Source: Seiridium cupressi (lineage: Eukaryota > Ascomycota > Sordariomycetes > Amphisphaeriales > Sporocadaceae). From it: 64,000 nucleotides of DNA. Shown one piece after another: positions 11,778-23,498 of this stretch (position 1 is the stretch's first letter; every line of letters starts with the position of its first letter). A program made the translations under genes and the position numbers. Where the stretch lies: assembly GCA_036674765.1 (NCBI GenBank), contig JARVKI010000076.1:1-64000 (forward strand). Reading direction: 5' to 3'. The notes under the pieces were generated by a model, which saw only the letters and a program-made list of their open reading frames with translations, was not told where the DNA came from and made no database searches.

Positions 11778-13958
11778 TATGATTAAGAATACTAGTATAT
11801 ACGCTGAAGAATCAAATAAGGGAACGAAAGACACGCAGAGCGGATTGATGATAGTTCAGTAAAGAGTGACAGAACAGCACCTCGACAGCTGAACGACTGG
11901 AAGTAGGGAAAGGAGCGACGTAGTCAAACGGACTTGATGGTGTGCGAGCGGCAAAGGCCAAGGCCTCACAGCTGCATGTGCGAGTTGAAGCCGTTAAAAG
12001 ACATGTCTGCGATGCAGTGCAACCACGGGAGGCGGGCAAGCCGAGGCGACCGATCGACCACCCGTGAAGCCCAACGGGCCGTCGTGGGTTGGAGTGGTCA
12101 GCTCTCACGAAAGGCTAGCCGAATCCATGAGATGATTTACATGAGCATTGCCGGAATCGTCGCCACTGTTGAGGGCGCTCTGGCCCACGCGCATCTGCGG
12201 CTACATATGCAGTCTCGACAGATGTGTTACCCCTACCTGGTCATCCAGCGAATGGCAGATGGGTGAAATGTTTGTCATTACCATCGACTTAGTACATAAT
12301 TGTGGGGTGTAAACCCCAGTGCTGGTATGGATTTTGACAGTATTCAAGACCCCTGTGCTCAACCGGGATCGTGGTTGGCGGTCACTCTTTCATTGAACGA
12401 CCCTACATTAGTTCGCTGATGCTCGGCAGGATAAGCCGGGGTCGTTGTGGTATGCTTGCAATTCGACGAGTACCTGCAGTGGGACGCAAGGGGTGACACT
12501 GCCCAGGCTTTCTTGCAAATCACTTGATCTCCTATTGAAAGCGGAAACAACAGACAAGTGAACTGGAGACTGTCCGCTGGTCTGTCATTCATTCTGTTGT
12601 CGAGAACAACGATGGACGTTAACGGTTGCGGATACCTATGGGCACTTCAGTCTTAAAATGTGGGAACTTGGACTAACGGCAGCTGGTAGCCGCCCAGAAG
12701 GGCGGAATCCAAGAACCCGGGTTCGTCAAGCTTGCATAATAGCACCGTCTGTTATAGGCCTTACGATGGGTACTTTGGTAGTCTTCTGATCCCGTCGCCA
12801 TGGGAAGCCACGATGTCCCTGGTCCATCTGCAACACGTTTGTTGGGATCGCAGCATCCACCTTGAATCTCGAAAACCCAACCTGGATTAAATTGCTGTCT
12901 AGCCGTGGTAGAAGTGTCTGCAATTCGGATCTTGTAGGCCGAGTCCCAAGGTAAGGACCAGTACCAGTATAGCTATAGCTGCTTACTTAAATAGCGTCCT
13001 CGCGGGAATATTGGTGTACTGACGGCGAGCGGCAGATCGTCCCTCCTTTACAGTCACTGTTAGTTTATGGTTCGTGGGAGTCTGGAGCTTGCGTGAGCTA
13101 TTCCACATCCGCCTTAGGCGCGATGCTTTTCCACGTCAAGATCGTCCTCACGGCACGTTCTCCCGTTTCCCTGGTTTGCACCGTTGCAATTGTAATGCTA
13201 TTCCACAAACAGCCGAGATGGACTAGAACGATGGCTGGCGATGCAACCCCGTTAAAGTGAGCCGGCTCAACTCTTGGCTCCGCTACCCCTGCTCTTCGGT
13301 CTAACCCAATCTTCCCCATCTCGGCCGCTGATCTCAATACGGATCCATGTGCCTCGATTCCCGGCCAATCCGGGCAGCGGCCCTTGCATGAGAGTACCCG
13401 GTCACGCTTGGCGCTTACTCTGTTGTGGTCTGAGCGTGCAGCCTTCTACCTGAGCACGCTCACAAATGTCTTTATGGTCTACGGATTGGCACTGTATGTA
13501 CTTCAAGTCAATAGCAGGTCCATGGATATAGCCCGGAACTTGCGCCTTGGTCATGCACGGCCAGGAGCCTAGCCATGCAAGTCTCCCCTAGGGCGGGATT
13601 CTCATACGATTGTGTTAAGTTTATATGCGAGGCGCATGTGGCTAGCTAAAATCCTCATCATGCATCAAGGCTGGCCATTGTCCAGTCCAGGTCAAGACAC
13701 AAAAGTACAGCTATATGAATATATTGTAGGTCTGATAAAGCAGTAGTTGCCATGCCATGCCTTGAGCTAAGTATAAAAATGATCCGCTATGAACGAATGT
13801 GCCCAAATAATCTACAATGCAGAAGCGAGAGACTCCAGGTCGGATAGTAAGTCCCGTTGCCGAGATCGATCTCCAGATCCTTTTCGACGCCGCCATGGAT
13901 TAATATACGCCTTTACCCATTTTAATAGAAGCTCTATCCCAGTGCGCGCAGGCTCCAC
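11778..13958. other. Intergenic, no gene recognised
   Basis: About 2.2 kb between two minus-strand genes. Its left part is the GMC promoter. Only short frames are present and none matches a family I know. Confidence 0.5.
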
Positions 13959-15633
13959 CTATGTAAATGCCGTAGCGTGATAGCCAGTGTTTTTCCCGTC
14001 CGATTCGAAACTATCCGTCTCGCTGATCGCTACGCCGACTTGAGAATGCTTGCTTGACGATTTGTGGTCATTGACCTCCACTAAAGGAATGAAATCACGC
14101 TCATCACCGCGCTTGGGGACGCTTTGTGCCGGTTGTTTCTCTGCCCCAGTCCGGCTTGCGCCGATGTTGGAGACATTCGTGCCGTAACCGGTGCCTCGAG
14201 ACTTGTCGCTGTTGGAGCCAAGCCCCCTGACGCCGAGGCTGACGAACAGAGATCGTAAGCTGGGGAGGCAGGCACAGATGATTCCCACGTGAAGTTCGAT
14301 GGTACTCCACCAAGCGGCTTCGTTGTAATCCCCTGTCGAAAGAAGTGAGTGCCAACTCGTGGGAAGGGTTGATGGTCAGGTGGACTTACAGGTTGGGTTT
14401 TCAGTGCTTGCAAACAGAATCAGAGAACGTAGACGAATGATGCTAACAATCGTGACGCTGTAAGATTGTTAGAGATGTAGCTGTTTTTTACTCGTAGTCC
14501 AGTTGACTTACAAGATACCCAGGGAGAACATAAACATGATCATTATCTTCTTGTTGAGCTTGATCTGTAGGCTATACAGATTCTTCAAAGGAAGGGCAAT
14601 GATGATGAGGTCAATGACAATATTGCAGATGGCGCTCATCCATCCTTGGAGGTTGATGTTGTTGCACGTTCCCAGGTGGGCGCTGTCGACTTGCATCCAG
14701 GAGTGGTTGATGGGATCGCACTGGAAGGCGGTTGCAAGGACGAAGCTAAACCCGTAACCGACACATAGCCCAACGACACCGAATACGATGTTGCGGAACT
14801 TCTGGTCGGGGAAGACTCGGAGGATGAAAATCAAGAGGGATATCTTGTTGAAGGACAGAGAAGCAAAGTAGAAGATCTCCCCCAGGTAGTAATACTATGG
14901 CTCATCAGCATCTCGAGTTCAACGGGATATGCAGGGAGCTAGGCTTACGAAAAGAACGTTTTCAATGTTGTGCAGGGGCAATGTCCACATGTCTTTGCCC
15001 AGTCCATTTTTCGACAGCAAGACAGAAAAGACGGTAGGTGGCACCGCAAGTATTACTGCGACACACATAGTCCAGTCATCCCATCCCAGCATGCGTCCAT
15101 TCCTTGGCAGACTCGCGCACATTCGCATGACGAAGACCACTAAAGCGATAGCCCCGCCGATGACACCAACAAGAAGAGGAGTGGCACTGTCATCACGGAC
15201 TTCGACGCCGCACATCGTATAGGTAGCATTCTTGGTCTCTGCAAATTTCAACAGTCAGCGACTCTACTCTAGGAGGCAAACTCTGACCACGCGGATCAAG
15301 TACTTGCCTAAGCCTTCATATATCGTACATCCTGTGAGAACGCATTCCGTGATGTTCCCCTGCAGCGCTGTGTTGGTGCAGAGACAGAGAAGCTGTTCGC
15401 TGTCTGTGCCTGTCAAGCATCCTGACGTGGGCACAAACTCCAGCATGCAGGCCAACTGTTCAACTTTTAGTATCAGTATACAGGCCAGGATATATGGTGA
15501 GGTATGCTGGAAGTTGTTCACGTACAGCACATTTAGGGTAGGTCGCCGCTGCGGCCTCCAATACTGCCGAAGCAGCAGCAGCGTACCCCGACAGGACGGC
15601 TGAAGCCGTGAACACACTGGCGAAGAACCTCAT
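13959..15633 (-). CDS. CFEM-domain Pth11-like seven-helix receptor
   Basis: Predicted plasma-membrane receptor of the Pth11 class. Six exons in coding order: 15633-15526, 15455-15308, 15238-14949, 14894-14512, 14457-14390, 14332-13959; 456 residues. A signal peptide (MRFFASVFTASAVLSG) is followed by a CFEM-type cysteine-rich domain with CALAC, LCLC and ECVLTGC spacing, then hydrophobic helices typical of the fungal rhodopsin-like domain (GWDDWTMCVAVILAV, NKISLLIFILRVF, GTCNNINLQGWMSA) and a hydrophilic Ser/Lys-rich cytoplasmic tail. The second intron (15239-15307) starts with GCAAGT, a GC-AG intron; the nearby GTACTT donor would shift the frame. CFEM-GPCRs are known in surface sensing and host-associated fungi; the ligand here is unknown. 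Confidence 0.9.
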
Positions 15634-17283
15634 GTCGTCGTCTTCACAGCCTTGTCGTAAAGATAAAGTGTAAGCCGTGCTCGGATTCTCGAAAGGAGGG
15701 TCGGGAGGGGAGGCTTTAAAGAGGGTAGATGTTCAAGACTCAGGGATCTTGCTTGGCATAAGACGAAGATAAGCAGCTTGCATGGGCAGAAGGATGGGAG
15801 CTGCTCCGAAAGAGTCTTCACTCGGCCGAACCGTCAAGGAATATGTGATAAAAGAATGTGATTGTCATGTAAGGAAAGACGAGAGCCGTCCCAGAGCATG
15901 CCTCTGGTTGGGATGCGAAGAGGAAGTTCTGTCTCGTTGGTTGAAGCTCTATCCAAACCTTGAAAACGGTCTGGGGTTCGAGGTGCCCAGTGACCAGGGC
16001 TGTTCTTGGATTGTCCAATACCGGTTCCATAGTTTAAACTGTGATATGGATGTGCTTCTCACCTTGTTGTAACAGTGCCAAAACCAGGGAAAGCTTACCC
16101 CGGCTGTCATAGCGGCATCTTCCAGGTTCACGGTGCACGAAGCAAATGCAATGCAGCTCCTTCCCAGCACTCTGCATTCCCTGGGCACCACTCAAGACGC
16201 AGTCTTCCCGCCGATAGTTTCAACGGTCCGCGACCGCACTACCCGCGGTGATTTTCGTTGAGCGCCGCTACTCCTCCCACGGCCCGCATCTAGACCTCAC
16301 ACGACCATGCTCAGCGTCTTGGTCAGAGAGCAATTGAAATGGCTAACCAAGGATTCCGATATTCGACAGGGACTGCCCTTTGATGTGAAATGTCGTGACT
16401 ATCATGAATCCACCATCTGTTGAATCTCGATCCCAAATCCCTGCTTTGGTCTCGTACATTCAGGCATTTTCTTGAAGTCTCGTGATTCCAGGGAATGAAG
16501 TTCAACTTCAACTGGAGCCGGAGCCCGCATGCAAGAGCCGTTGCACCGTGCATCGTGCACCATGCACCAGAAGTCACATCCTGAGGTCATTGCCATTGGC
16601 TGTCAACCGTTCCCCTGGGATTCGCAGGGGTCGCTAACAGCGGAATTGATTGTGACCTGTCTGCTATTTCGACAGTCCCCACCTCGCTGCCCCTCACGGA
16701 TTATACCCCTGGCCGAAGCGTACAGCGGCCCATGTTCAGAACCCCACGAGCTAACGACGGCCTCTAAAAGTACATTGTACACAGGGAAACGCCAGAACGC
16801 CAAGGGGCACAAATGACTGTTTCCACTTGGCTGTTCTAGGTATCCTTGACTGTATACAGGGTGTCGTGTAGTGCACCCCTGCTTATGCTTCGAGCCAACG
16901 AATCATCAGCGAACTGGCGACAAATGACAGGCCCTGCAGCGGTGATCTTGGCCTATTCCATCATTGCATCGTGGACGCTGTCGCTGCTCTCAATCTCTGC
17001 GCAGACTTTGCTGACTTGTGCATAGAGGACTTTTGCCCTCTAGACATGGCCGTGACTCGCCTTGCGACTGGGCGTATCCGTGGCACTGGATCGCTCATGA
17101 TCGACGGCCCCCTAACTAATTCTCCAAAACAATCTCGTCGAGCCTCTGCGAGGGCGCCGATTTCCAACAACCTCAATGTCTGTCGCATTCGCGGTTCTCT
17201 GAGTGTTTTTTTCCCACCTCTAGTCGTTCATTAACCACTTGTTGTCATTCCTTCGCTCGCTTACGTTTCCAATTCCGCTCATC
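15634..17283. other. Divergent intergenic / promoter region
   Basis: About 1.65 kb between divergent genes, so both promoters lie here. The right end (17205-17283) is pyrimidine-rich, as is common in front of well-expressed fungal genes. No coding sequence recognised. Confidence 0.5.
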
Positions 17284-18876
17284 ATGAAGCCTTTCGGCAC
17301 CTATGCCGCGCTTCTGGCGCCATTCTCAGCCTTGGTCCACTCTTTCCCAACGGCAGACAACTTCGCTAAGCTTGCACAGCGCGGCCTGTTGGACACGTCC
17401 GACATCAAGCCTCTAGAGTTGCACGAGAGCCTGCTAAAGATCAAGAACAAGAGACTGTTATTCGATCCTCTGACTACTCCAATTGATGGTTCGTAGACTC
17501 GCGTGATGGACGCGATTGCCGGATGGATACTGACAACAAGCAGTCAGCGGTGACCATGCATTCCAAGCGCCCGACCTTGATGGTGGTGACCAGCGTGGAC
17601 CATGTCCCGGCTTGAACGCTCTAGCTAACCATGGCTATCTCCCTCGCGATGGCGTCGTTGGCGTAGGTCCCTTCCTCGGCATGCGTGGTGATCTGATACT
17701 GACAACCGCTTTAGTTCCTCGAGCTCATTGACGTGGTGAATACTGGTGAGGCAATGCCCTGAGGTTTCGTCTGGATTATAGACTAATCGCATCTAGTCTT
17801 GGGTATGGGAGTCGATCTTGTCACCGTTCTCTCCGTCATGGGAACTGTTGGTGTCGGCAACCCCCTGTCATTGACACCTGGGTTTTCTATTGGCGGTGAG
17901 ACATCGAAGGTCTCGAACATACTCGGAAATGTTGGTGGTCTATTGGGTACAAATACACAGTCTTTTCTCTGAGGTCACGACACTGACCTTATATGACAGG
18001 TACACCCCAAGGTCTCGATGGGAGCCACAACTGGATCGAGTGTGACTCTTCCGGTACCCGCGATGACCTCTACGTCACGGGCAACGCCTGGACCATGAAC
18101 ATGACTTTGTTCTTGGACATCTACAACTCAATCGACGGCGCCTTAACCATGGAGAACATTGGTGCTCGTGCTGCTGCGCGGTTCGACGAGAGCGTCGGCA
18201 TCAACCCTTACTTCTATTACGGTCCTTACAGCGGAATGATTGCCCGTAACGCCGGATACGCCTTCGTGGGCCGAATCCTTAGCAACCACTCCACCGAGTA
18301 CCCCCTGGGTAGCAACATGAGTAAGTCAGCTTCTGCGGTGAATACACTGCTTCGACTAATCTGTTCCTAGCCAAGGAAGTCTTCGCCAGCTTCTTCGGTG
18401 TCTACGAGGAAGATGGAGAATTGGTTTACAAAGAGGGCTGGGAGCAGATCCCGGAAAACTGGTACCGTACCTCGGTCGACTACGGCTTGGTAAACCTCAA
18501 CGTCGACCTGCTGGCCTGGTTTGCCGAATATCCCGTGCTCGCTAGCATTGGTGGTAACCTGGGCAAGACGAACAGCTTCGCTGGCGTGGACATGGAGGAC
18601 ATCACCGGCGGCGCCTTGAACACGGTTTCGTTACTCGAGGGCGACAATCTCGTCTGTTTCGCGCTCGAGGTCGTCAAGACCTTTGCCCCGAACTCACTGT
18701 CTTCGCTCTTCGCCACTCTCACCACCCCCCTTAACCTCGTCAATGATGCCGTTCTGGACCCTCTGCTCGATCTCTCCTGCCCCGATTGGGATGATCTGTC
18801 TGTCAATGGAACTGATCTCTTGAGCTTCCTCTCGGATACCTACCCAGGAGCCAGCAAGGGTAGCTTTGCCCTGTAA
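17284..18876 (+). CDS. Secreted heme-thiolate peroxidase (aromatic peroxygenase / chloroperoxidase family)
   Basis: Predicted secreted enzyme using H2O2 to oxygenate or halogenate organic substrates. Six exons: 17284-17488, 17544-17662, 17715-17745, 17797-17946, 18000-18320, 18371-18876; 443 residues. The first in-frame ATG starts a signal peptide (MKPFGTYAALLAPFSALVHS). The heme-thiolate PCP motif is present in GPCPGLNALANHGYLPR, with its ligand Cys near residue 88. Downstream, GSHNWIECDSS occupies the place of the EHD/EGD acid-base region; the exact triplet is altered, so the catalytic acid should be checked. The 31-nt third exon is supported by frame continuity. It is separated from the receptor gene by a shared promoter region. 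Confidence 0.9.
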
Positions 18877-19749
18877 TATCCCGAAGGAGTCACCCACGAT
18901 ACTTCAATCCACTAGCCTTGTGTATACCACCCATCCATCAGCATATAGAGAGCATCCTTACATACTGGGCCCGAAAATCCCGTAGATAGTCGGCTTATAA
19001 TGGCTTTAATTCTTACAATTGCTAAATGCGTAATTCATTCTCCCACCACCAGTCGCGTCGTCGATTATGTGATACTTGTCGACCTTGGGTGTCAGTCTCC
19101 CCGGTAATGCGGCTCAACATGTTTGCCAAGGCCACATCACGCAACTGATAGAACAACAATAGCAAGGAGTCCGTGGTTTACCATCAAATTCCTAATATGT
19201 CGGTATCCGGACATCTTTGGAAATGGACCATGTGCGCGCAGGCTGCATTATAAAGGTGAGATCATGCCAAGAATAGTGTCGGAGATTTTAGCGGGAGAAT
19301 TTGAAGTGCGAAAACCGACAGCCCCTAGTCCGAGCATAATCGCTAGTGGCGCCCTTCTGAGTTCCGCTCAACAATATTCCTTTCATAGCATTGGACCAAC
19401 TGAGTGGCTAGGCTGCCGTGAGAGTAATACGATCTTCGCGATTCCTTGAAACCGGTCCATCTGCGTCAGCGAGGTCCGGCGTAGCCTCTCATATTCTGCT
19501 GCTCAGTGGTCATAGTGAACTTGAGGCAGCAGCATTGGTCCTAGGATAGACTGCCCATCCACGCTTGCTACATGTGTGTAACTAATATAAAAGTATGGGC
19601 AACATCAGCTTGAGTTCGTGATAATGAAAACAGTCGAGCATTCAAACAGACAATCATCATGAATACCGTTTAATCAATTCTTCCCAACTCGCAAACATCC
19701 AATCTCATTGCTTGTATTTTCTTTACGAGCAGCAGTACATATATCCATA
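18877..19749. other. Intergenic with promoter of the NmrA-like gene
   Basis: About 870 bp without a recognisable gene. Its right side holds a TATA-like box (19586-19593) upstream of the next start. Confidence 0.5.
19586..19593 (+). promoter_or_regulatory. TATA-like box of the NmrA-like gene
   Basis: The sequence TATAAAAG lies about 157 bp upstream of the ATG at 19750. It is well placed if the leader is about 120 nt long. This is motif recognition only. Confidence 0.4.
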
Positions 19750-20709
19750 ATGGTCGCAGTCTTCATTGCCGGTGCCACCGGAAAACAAGGTGGTGCCACT
19801 GCCCGCGCCCTGCTTTCTACCGGACATCAAGTGCACGCCTACGTCCGTGACACCGAAGCCCCCAGTGCCCGGAGCCTCGCACAGCAGGGCGCCAAGCTCT
19901 TCCAGGGCGACTGGGAGTCGCTGCCCGCAATCCGCGCGGCGGTCAAGGGCTGTACCGCCGTCTTCTTCCCGTCAATGCCGTCCTTCACGGACGCGACAGC
20001 CGAGGAGCGATGGGCCGCGAACATCCTGAGCGTGGCGCGCGACAGCGGGTCCGTCAAGCATGTCGTGTACAGCACTGTCGCGTCATTGGGGTGATTTGAC
20101 AAGATCAAGGCGGTCGAGGGGTGGGACGACAACGCCTTCATGGCGCAGTACTTCTGGTCCAAGGACGCTGGGGAGAAGGCGGTCCGGAACTGGGCCCGGG
20201 TGGGCGAGGGCCTGAAGTATACGATCCTGCGCCCGAGTGGGTTCATGAGCAACTGGCTGGAGCCGGGTGCTTCGTTCCAGATCCCGGACTTGATCAGAGA
20301 GGGGGTCTGGCACACGGCACTCCCGCCGAATTTCCCGATCGCGCAGATCGCGCCGGGGGACGTGGGCCGCGTCGCTGCGCTGGCGATTAAGGTCCCGGAG
20401 AAATGGCACGGGAAGGAGGTCGAGCTCACCACAGAGAGGACGCCGGTGAAGGAAGGTTTCGAGCTGCTGAGCGAGTTCAGCGGGAAGGAGTTGAAGCCGC
20501 ATAGTTATACCAAGGAAGAAGGGGAGGAGGTGGCAAAGGTGAATCCGATCATCAAGGGCGGTGTGTTGACGTTGAAGACTCAGCCTGTGGATGGACCAGT
20601 GGTGGGTGACCTGGATGTGCCATTTCGACCACAGATGTTTAGGGAGTATTTGGAAGAAAACCGGCCAGTAGTCGTCGAGACGTACAAGAATGTGGCTGCT
20701 AGGGCTTGA
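19750..20709 (+). pseudogene. NmrA-like NAD(P)-binding protein gene with an in-frame TGA
   Basis: Atypical short-chain dehydrogenase of the NmrA/HSCARG type; such proteins sense or use NAD(P). The frame starts MVAVFIAGATGKQGG, with the Rossmann GATGKQG motif at the very N terminus, and runs without introns to 20709 (320 codons). Codon 115 (20092-20094) is TGA, followed in the same frame by about 200 good family codons (FDKIKAVEGWDDN, LRPSGFMSNWLE, PGDVGRVAALA). No intron of workable size can remove the stop. The promoter and both halves otherwise look intact, so this is a recent nonsense mutation, a sequencing error, or less likely readthrough; the base after TGA is T, not the CUA context known to favour fungal readthrough. 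A protein stopped at residue 114 would lack the substrate half. Confidence 0.85.
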
Positions 20710-21165
20710 TGTATACTGCAAGCCATTTCCCATGGGAAGTATCACATATATATCGAAATGAGAATTAGGACGGTGAAAGCCGAGTCATTTTTCATACATA
20801 CATCCCTCTTTATTCGAAACGCAGCATGTTGTAGCCAGATTGCCCTAGGAAGGGGTATGAACCAACCTATGAAGATCATATGCTTCGCAACATGCATTCC
20901 AAGAATTCCCATTAATACACTCCCTCAAAGTTGCCCACAGTCATATGTTCCCGACAGCTCTTCCTCCAGCCTTTCATCGATGTGGATTGGTGCCGATGAA
21001 ATTGTTGGCCGCATCTCCTCAACGCATGAACCTTTTCTTCCCTCTGCCTGATGAATTGTGTAATATCACTAGTCAACTGCTCTCCTAGGTCTTATCGGCA
21101 TGCCTGTACGAGAGGGAGCTCTTCCTCTCGTCAGAACTGGGAACGGTCGAGAACGGAAGACGAAG
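20710..21165. other. Intergenic, no gene recognised
   Basis: Short AT-balanced spacer with no recognisable coding or repeat content. It includes the NmrA-like gene terminator. Confidence 0.4.
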
Positions 21166-21465
21166 TCAAGAGATTTGGGCCTGGTGGCGCTGCCCTGGAG
21201 AACGAGTCCTCGGGAGACCGCCCAATTCCGCCTGATACGCAGAAAAATACCTAGAGCGAAATTCTGGTGAATCGTATGACATATCCCGAAGAACGGTTAT
21301 TGCTTCTGCGGTGTGACCTGCGCGTGGTGTCGGGGGCGTGGTCCAAAGTTGGCTGACGAGAACGACGATGGCACCACAGATGAGCACCGAGACGATGAAG
21401 TCACCAAAACTGTAACAACCAAAGACCTCACTGCAATTAATCGGAGAGTCATCTGTGTTTGCCAT
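21166..21465 (-). CDS. Possible small single-pass membrane protein
   Basis: A 99-residue frame, not recognised as a known family. It starts MANTDDSPINCSEVFGCYSF, has one strong membrane helix (FIVSVLICGAIVVLVSQLW, residues about 25-43), and then a polar, Arg-rich tail. The start at 21465 was preferred over an in-frame ATG at 21531 because a TATA-like box sits only about 10 bp before the latter, so transcription should begin downstream of it. The helix and the placed TATA box argue for a real gene. The lack of any known homologue and the short length argue against. Confidence 0.4.
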   Translation of the reverse strand: MANTDDSPINCSEVFGCYSFGDFIVSVLICGAIVVLVSQLWTTPPTPRAGHTAEAITVLRDMSYDSPEFRSRYFSAYQAELGGLPRTRSPGQRHQAQIS

Positions 21466-21540
21466 TTTGAAGTCTCGGTGGTTGCGGGATGTGAAAGCTG
21501 TATACTGAATCAGATACGACGAAGAAGACATGAAAATGGG

Positions 21541-21549
21541 TTTTTATAT
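21541..21549 (-). promoter_or_regulatory. TATA-like box of the small membrane protein
   Basis: On the minus strand this reads TATATAAAA, about 76 bp upstream of the ATG at 21465. Motif recognition only. Confidence 0.35.
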
Positions 21550-22270
21550 ACAAGTCTGGAAAATGATGGCCTAAGGCAGTAGTGGTAAGATCGCCAGCAA
21601 ACTGAGGCAGCATGAGTAATCGTTTTCATTAAAACCGAGAAAGTGCGTCTCTGAAACGCTTCTTAACCCATTCAATAGCAAAATAGACAAAGAGAGCAGC
21701 AAATGAATTCGAGACAGATACAGTACATCATCAGCGTTCGAAACATCTCCTAGTTCTTTATTTGCTATACGACACATGAATGTTTCTATTCTGGTAGATG
21801 ACGGATGCTTTGAGCCTTATTGGTTATGATACCTGGGCTAAGATTCATGGTAAAAATTGTGGCTACTTGGGAAGGGGGCAACTGAGTTGTATTGAGATGT
21901 AATCAGTAGGGTCTCATGCTAGGTAGTATGATACATGTCTTGTTGGTAACTTTATAGGTAAACGCGTAGTTTCTCTTCGTGGTGTAGCAGGGTGCCCGGA
22001 CGATAAAGACCGGTGACAATAAATAATCAATATCAATCAATTTTGTTTAGTGTTAACGACATCATCTGATATCTTATGACGTTTATGCATTTTTATCATA
22101 TTTTGATTCATATTTTTGTTTTATTTATTCATAAGCGCAAATCCCTTGCTATGTAAGACCAGGGTTTGGTTTAGCCCTCTCCGACCGTATTGGCTTTATC
22201 TTCTCTTATCAGCTTCCTCTTTTTCCGCGCTTACTACACACGTCGTCAGCACATCCACGGTCGCAGAACA
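21550..22270. other. Intergenic, AT-rich, no gene recognised
   Basis: About 700 bp of AT-rich sequence between two minus-strand genes. It should hold the terminator of the MDR reductase at its right end. Nothing else recognised. Confidence 0.45.
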
Positions 22271-23498
22271 TCACAACTTAGAACCCACATTTCCCTGGTG
22301 CGGCTTGACCTCCAACAGCAGCTTGCCCATGTTGCGGCCCTGGAAGAGTTCCTCCCAGGCCGACTCGACCTCCTTGAGGCCGCCGGGGATGACCGTCTCC
22401 TTGCGCTTGATCTTGCCCTCGCTCAGCCATTGACCGAGCTCCTTGCGGGCTGGCTCGTACTCGGAAAGGAAGTCAAACACAATGAAGCCCTCCATGCGGA
22501 TGCGCTGCGCCGTGACCTGGAAGAAGTTGCGGATGCCCTTGGACTCTTTGCCCGGCGAGTTGTAGCCCGAGATGCTGCCGCACATGACGAAGCGCGACCG
22601 GAAAGCCGCTCGGCTCAGTGCCAGCTCCAGGATCTCGCCGCCGACGTTGTCCCAGTACACGTTGATGAAGTCCGGGGTAGCCTTCTCAAAGTCCTTGCTG
22701 AAGGAGGGGGACTTGTAGTTCAGTGCCACGTCAAAGCCGAGCTCCGACTTCAGCCAGTCGCACTTCTCGTCGGAACCAGCGAGACCGACAACACGGGCAC
22801 CCTTGAGCTTCGCAATCTGACCGACGACGGAACCGGTTGCACCAGCAGCGCCAGAAACAACGACGGTGTCACCCTTCTGAACGTTGCCAATCTTGGCCAG
22901 TCCGAAGTATGCGGTCAGGCCAGTGAGACCCAATACACCCAGTGCGTCGGTGATCTTGCAGTTCGCCGGCAGCTCGACGACCTCGAAGGTCTTCTCGTCA
23001 ACGATACCAACCTCGGTCCAGCCGACCATGGCATTGACCAGGTCGCCCTCCTTGGCCTTGGAGCTCTTGGAGGCCAGCACGCGGCTGATGGCGGCGCCGC
23101 GCATCTTCTCGCCGATACCGACGGGTGGGACATAGGAGCGGATATCTGTGGAAGAATTCCAGGTCAGCCGTCCCGTTCTTCAGTGCCAATGGGCTCGAGA
23201 GGTAGTGCATGGAAGCAAGCTCTCTGCACAACAGTGGGTTGGTTTTGGGTGATATGCAGAATGCATGTGCGACAGCCATATTGGGGTATGCGTTATCTTG
23301 GAATCCTAGGTACGTACCATTCAACCATCCTCTCATGGCAGGGTCTAGCGAAAGGTACAGAGCCTCGACCAGAATCTGGCCATCCTTCAGCTGGTCGGCA
23401 GTGGGAGCTTCTTCCGTCTTGGACTTGAAGGTCTGTCCCTTGACAATGTCGCCCTTGGGCCTCTCATTGAGATAGAAGGTGGTAGTTTGGCGGCCCAT
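22271..23498 (-). CDS. Zinc-independent MDR NADP-dependent reductase
   Basis: Medium-chain dehydrogenase/reductase of the leukotriene-B4 dehydrogenase / alkenal double-bond reductase group, which reduces C=C bonds of enones with NADPH in the cytosol. Two exons in coding order: 23498-23318 and 23145-22271; 351 residues, normal for the family. Seen: LSLDPAMRGWLND spanning the exon join, PVGIGEKMRG, the GLTGLTAYFGL segment, the nucleotide-binding SGAAGATGSVVGQIAKLKG, and GFIVFDF near the C terminus. The cysteine/histidine zinc ligands of alcohol dehydrogenases are absent. The intron is long for this window (172 nt). A 412-codon open frame on the opposite strand is an antisense shadow. Substrate unknown. 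Confidence 0.92.

Noticed and set aside
7003..20709. Secondary-metabolite gene cluster
   Set aside because: Ligase, oxidoreductase and peroxygenase are present, but there is no PKS, NRPS, terpene or DMATS backbone and no cluster transcription factor.
22190..23428. A 412-codon plus-strand open frame
   Set aside because: It is antisense to the MDR reductase, whose protein matches a family end to end; the plus-strand translation has no family likeness.
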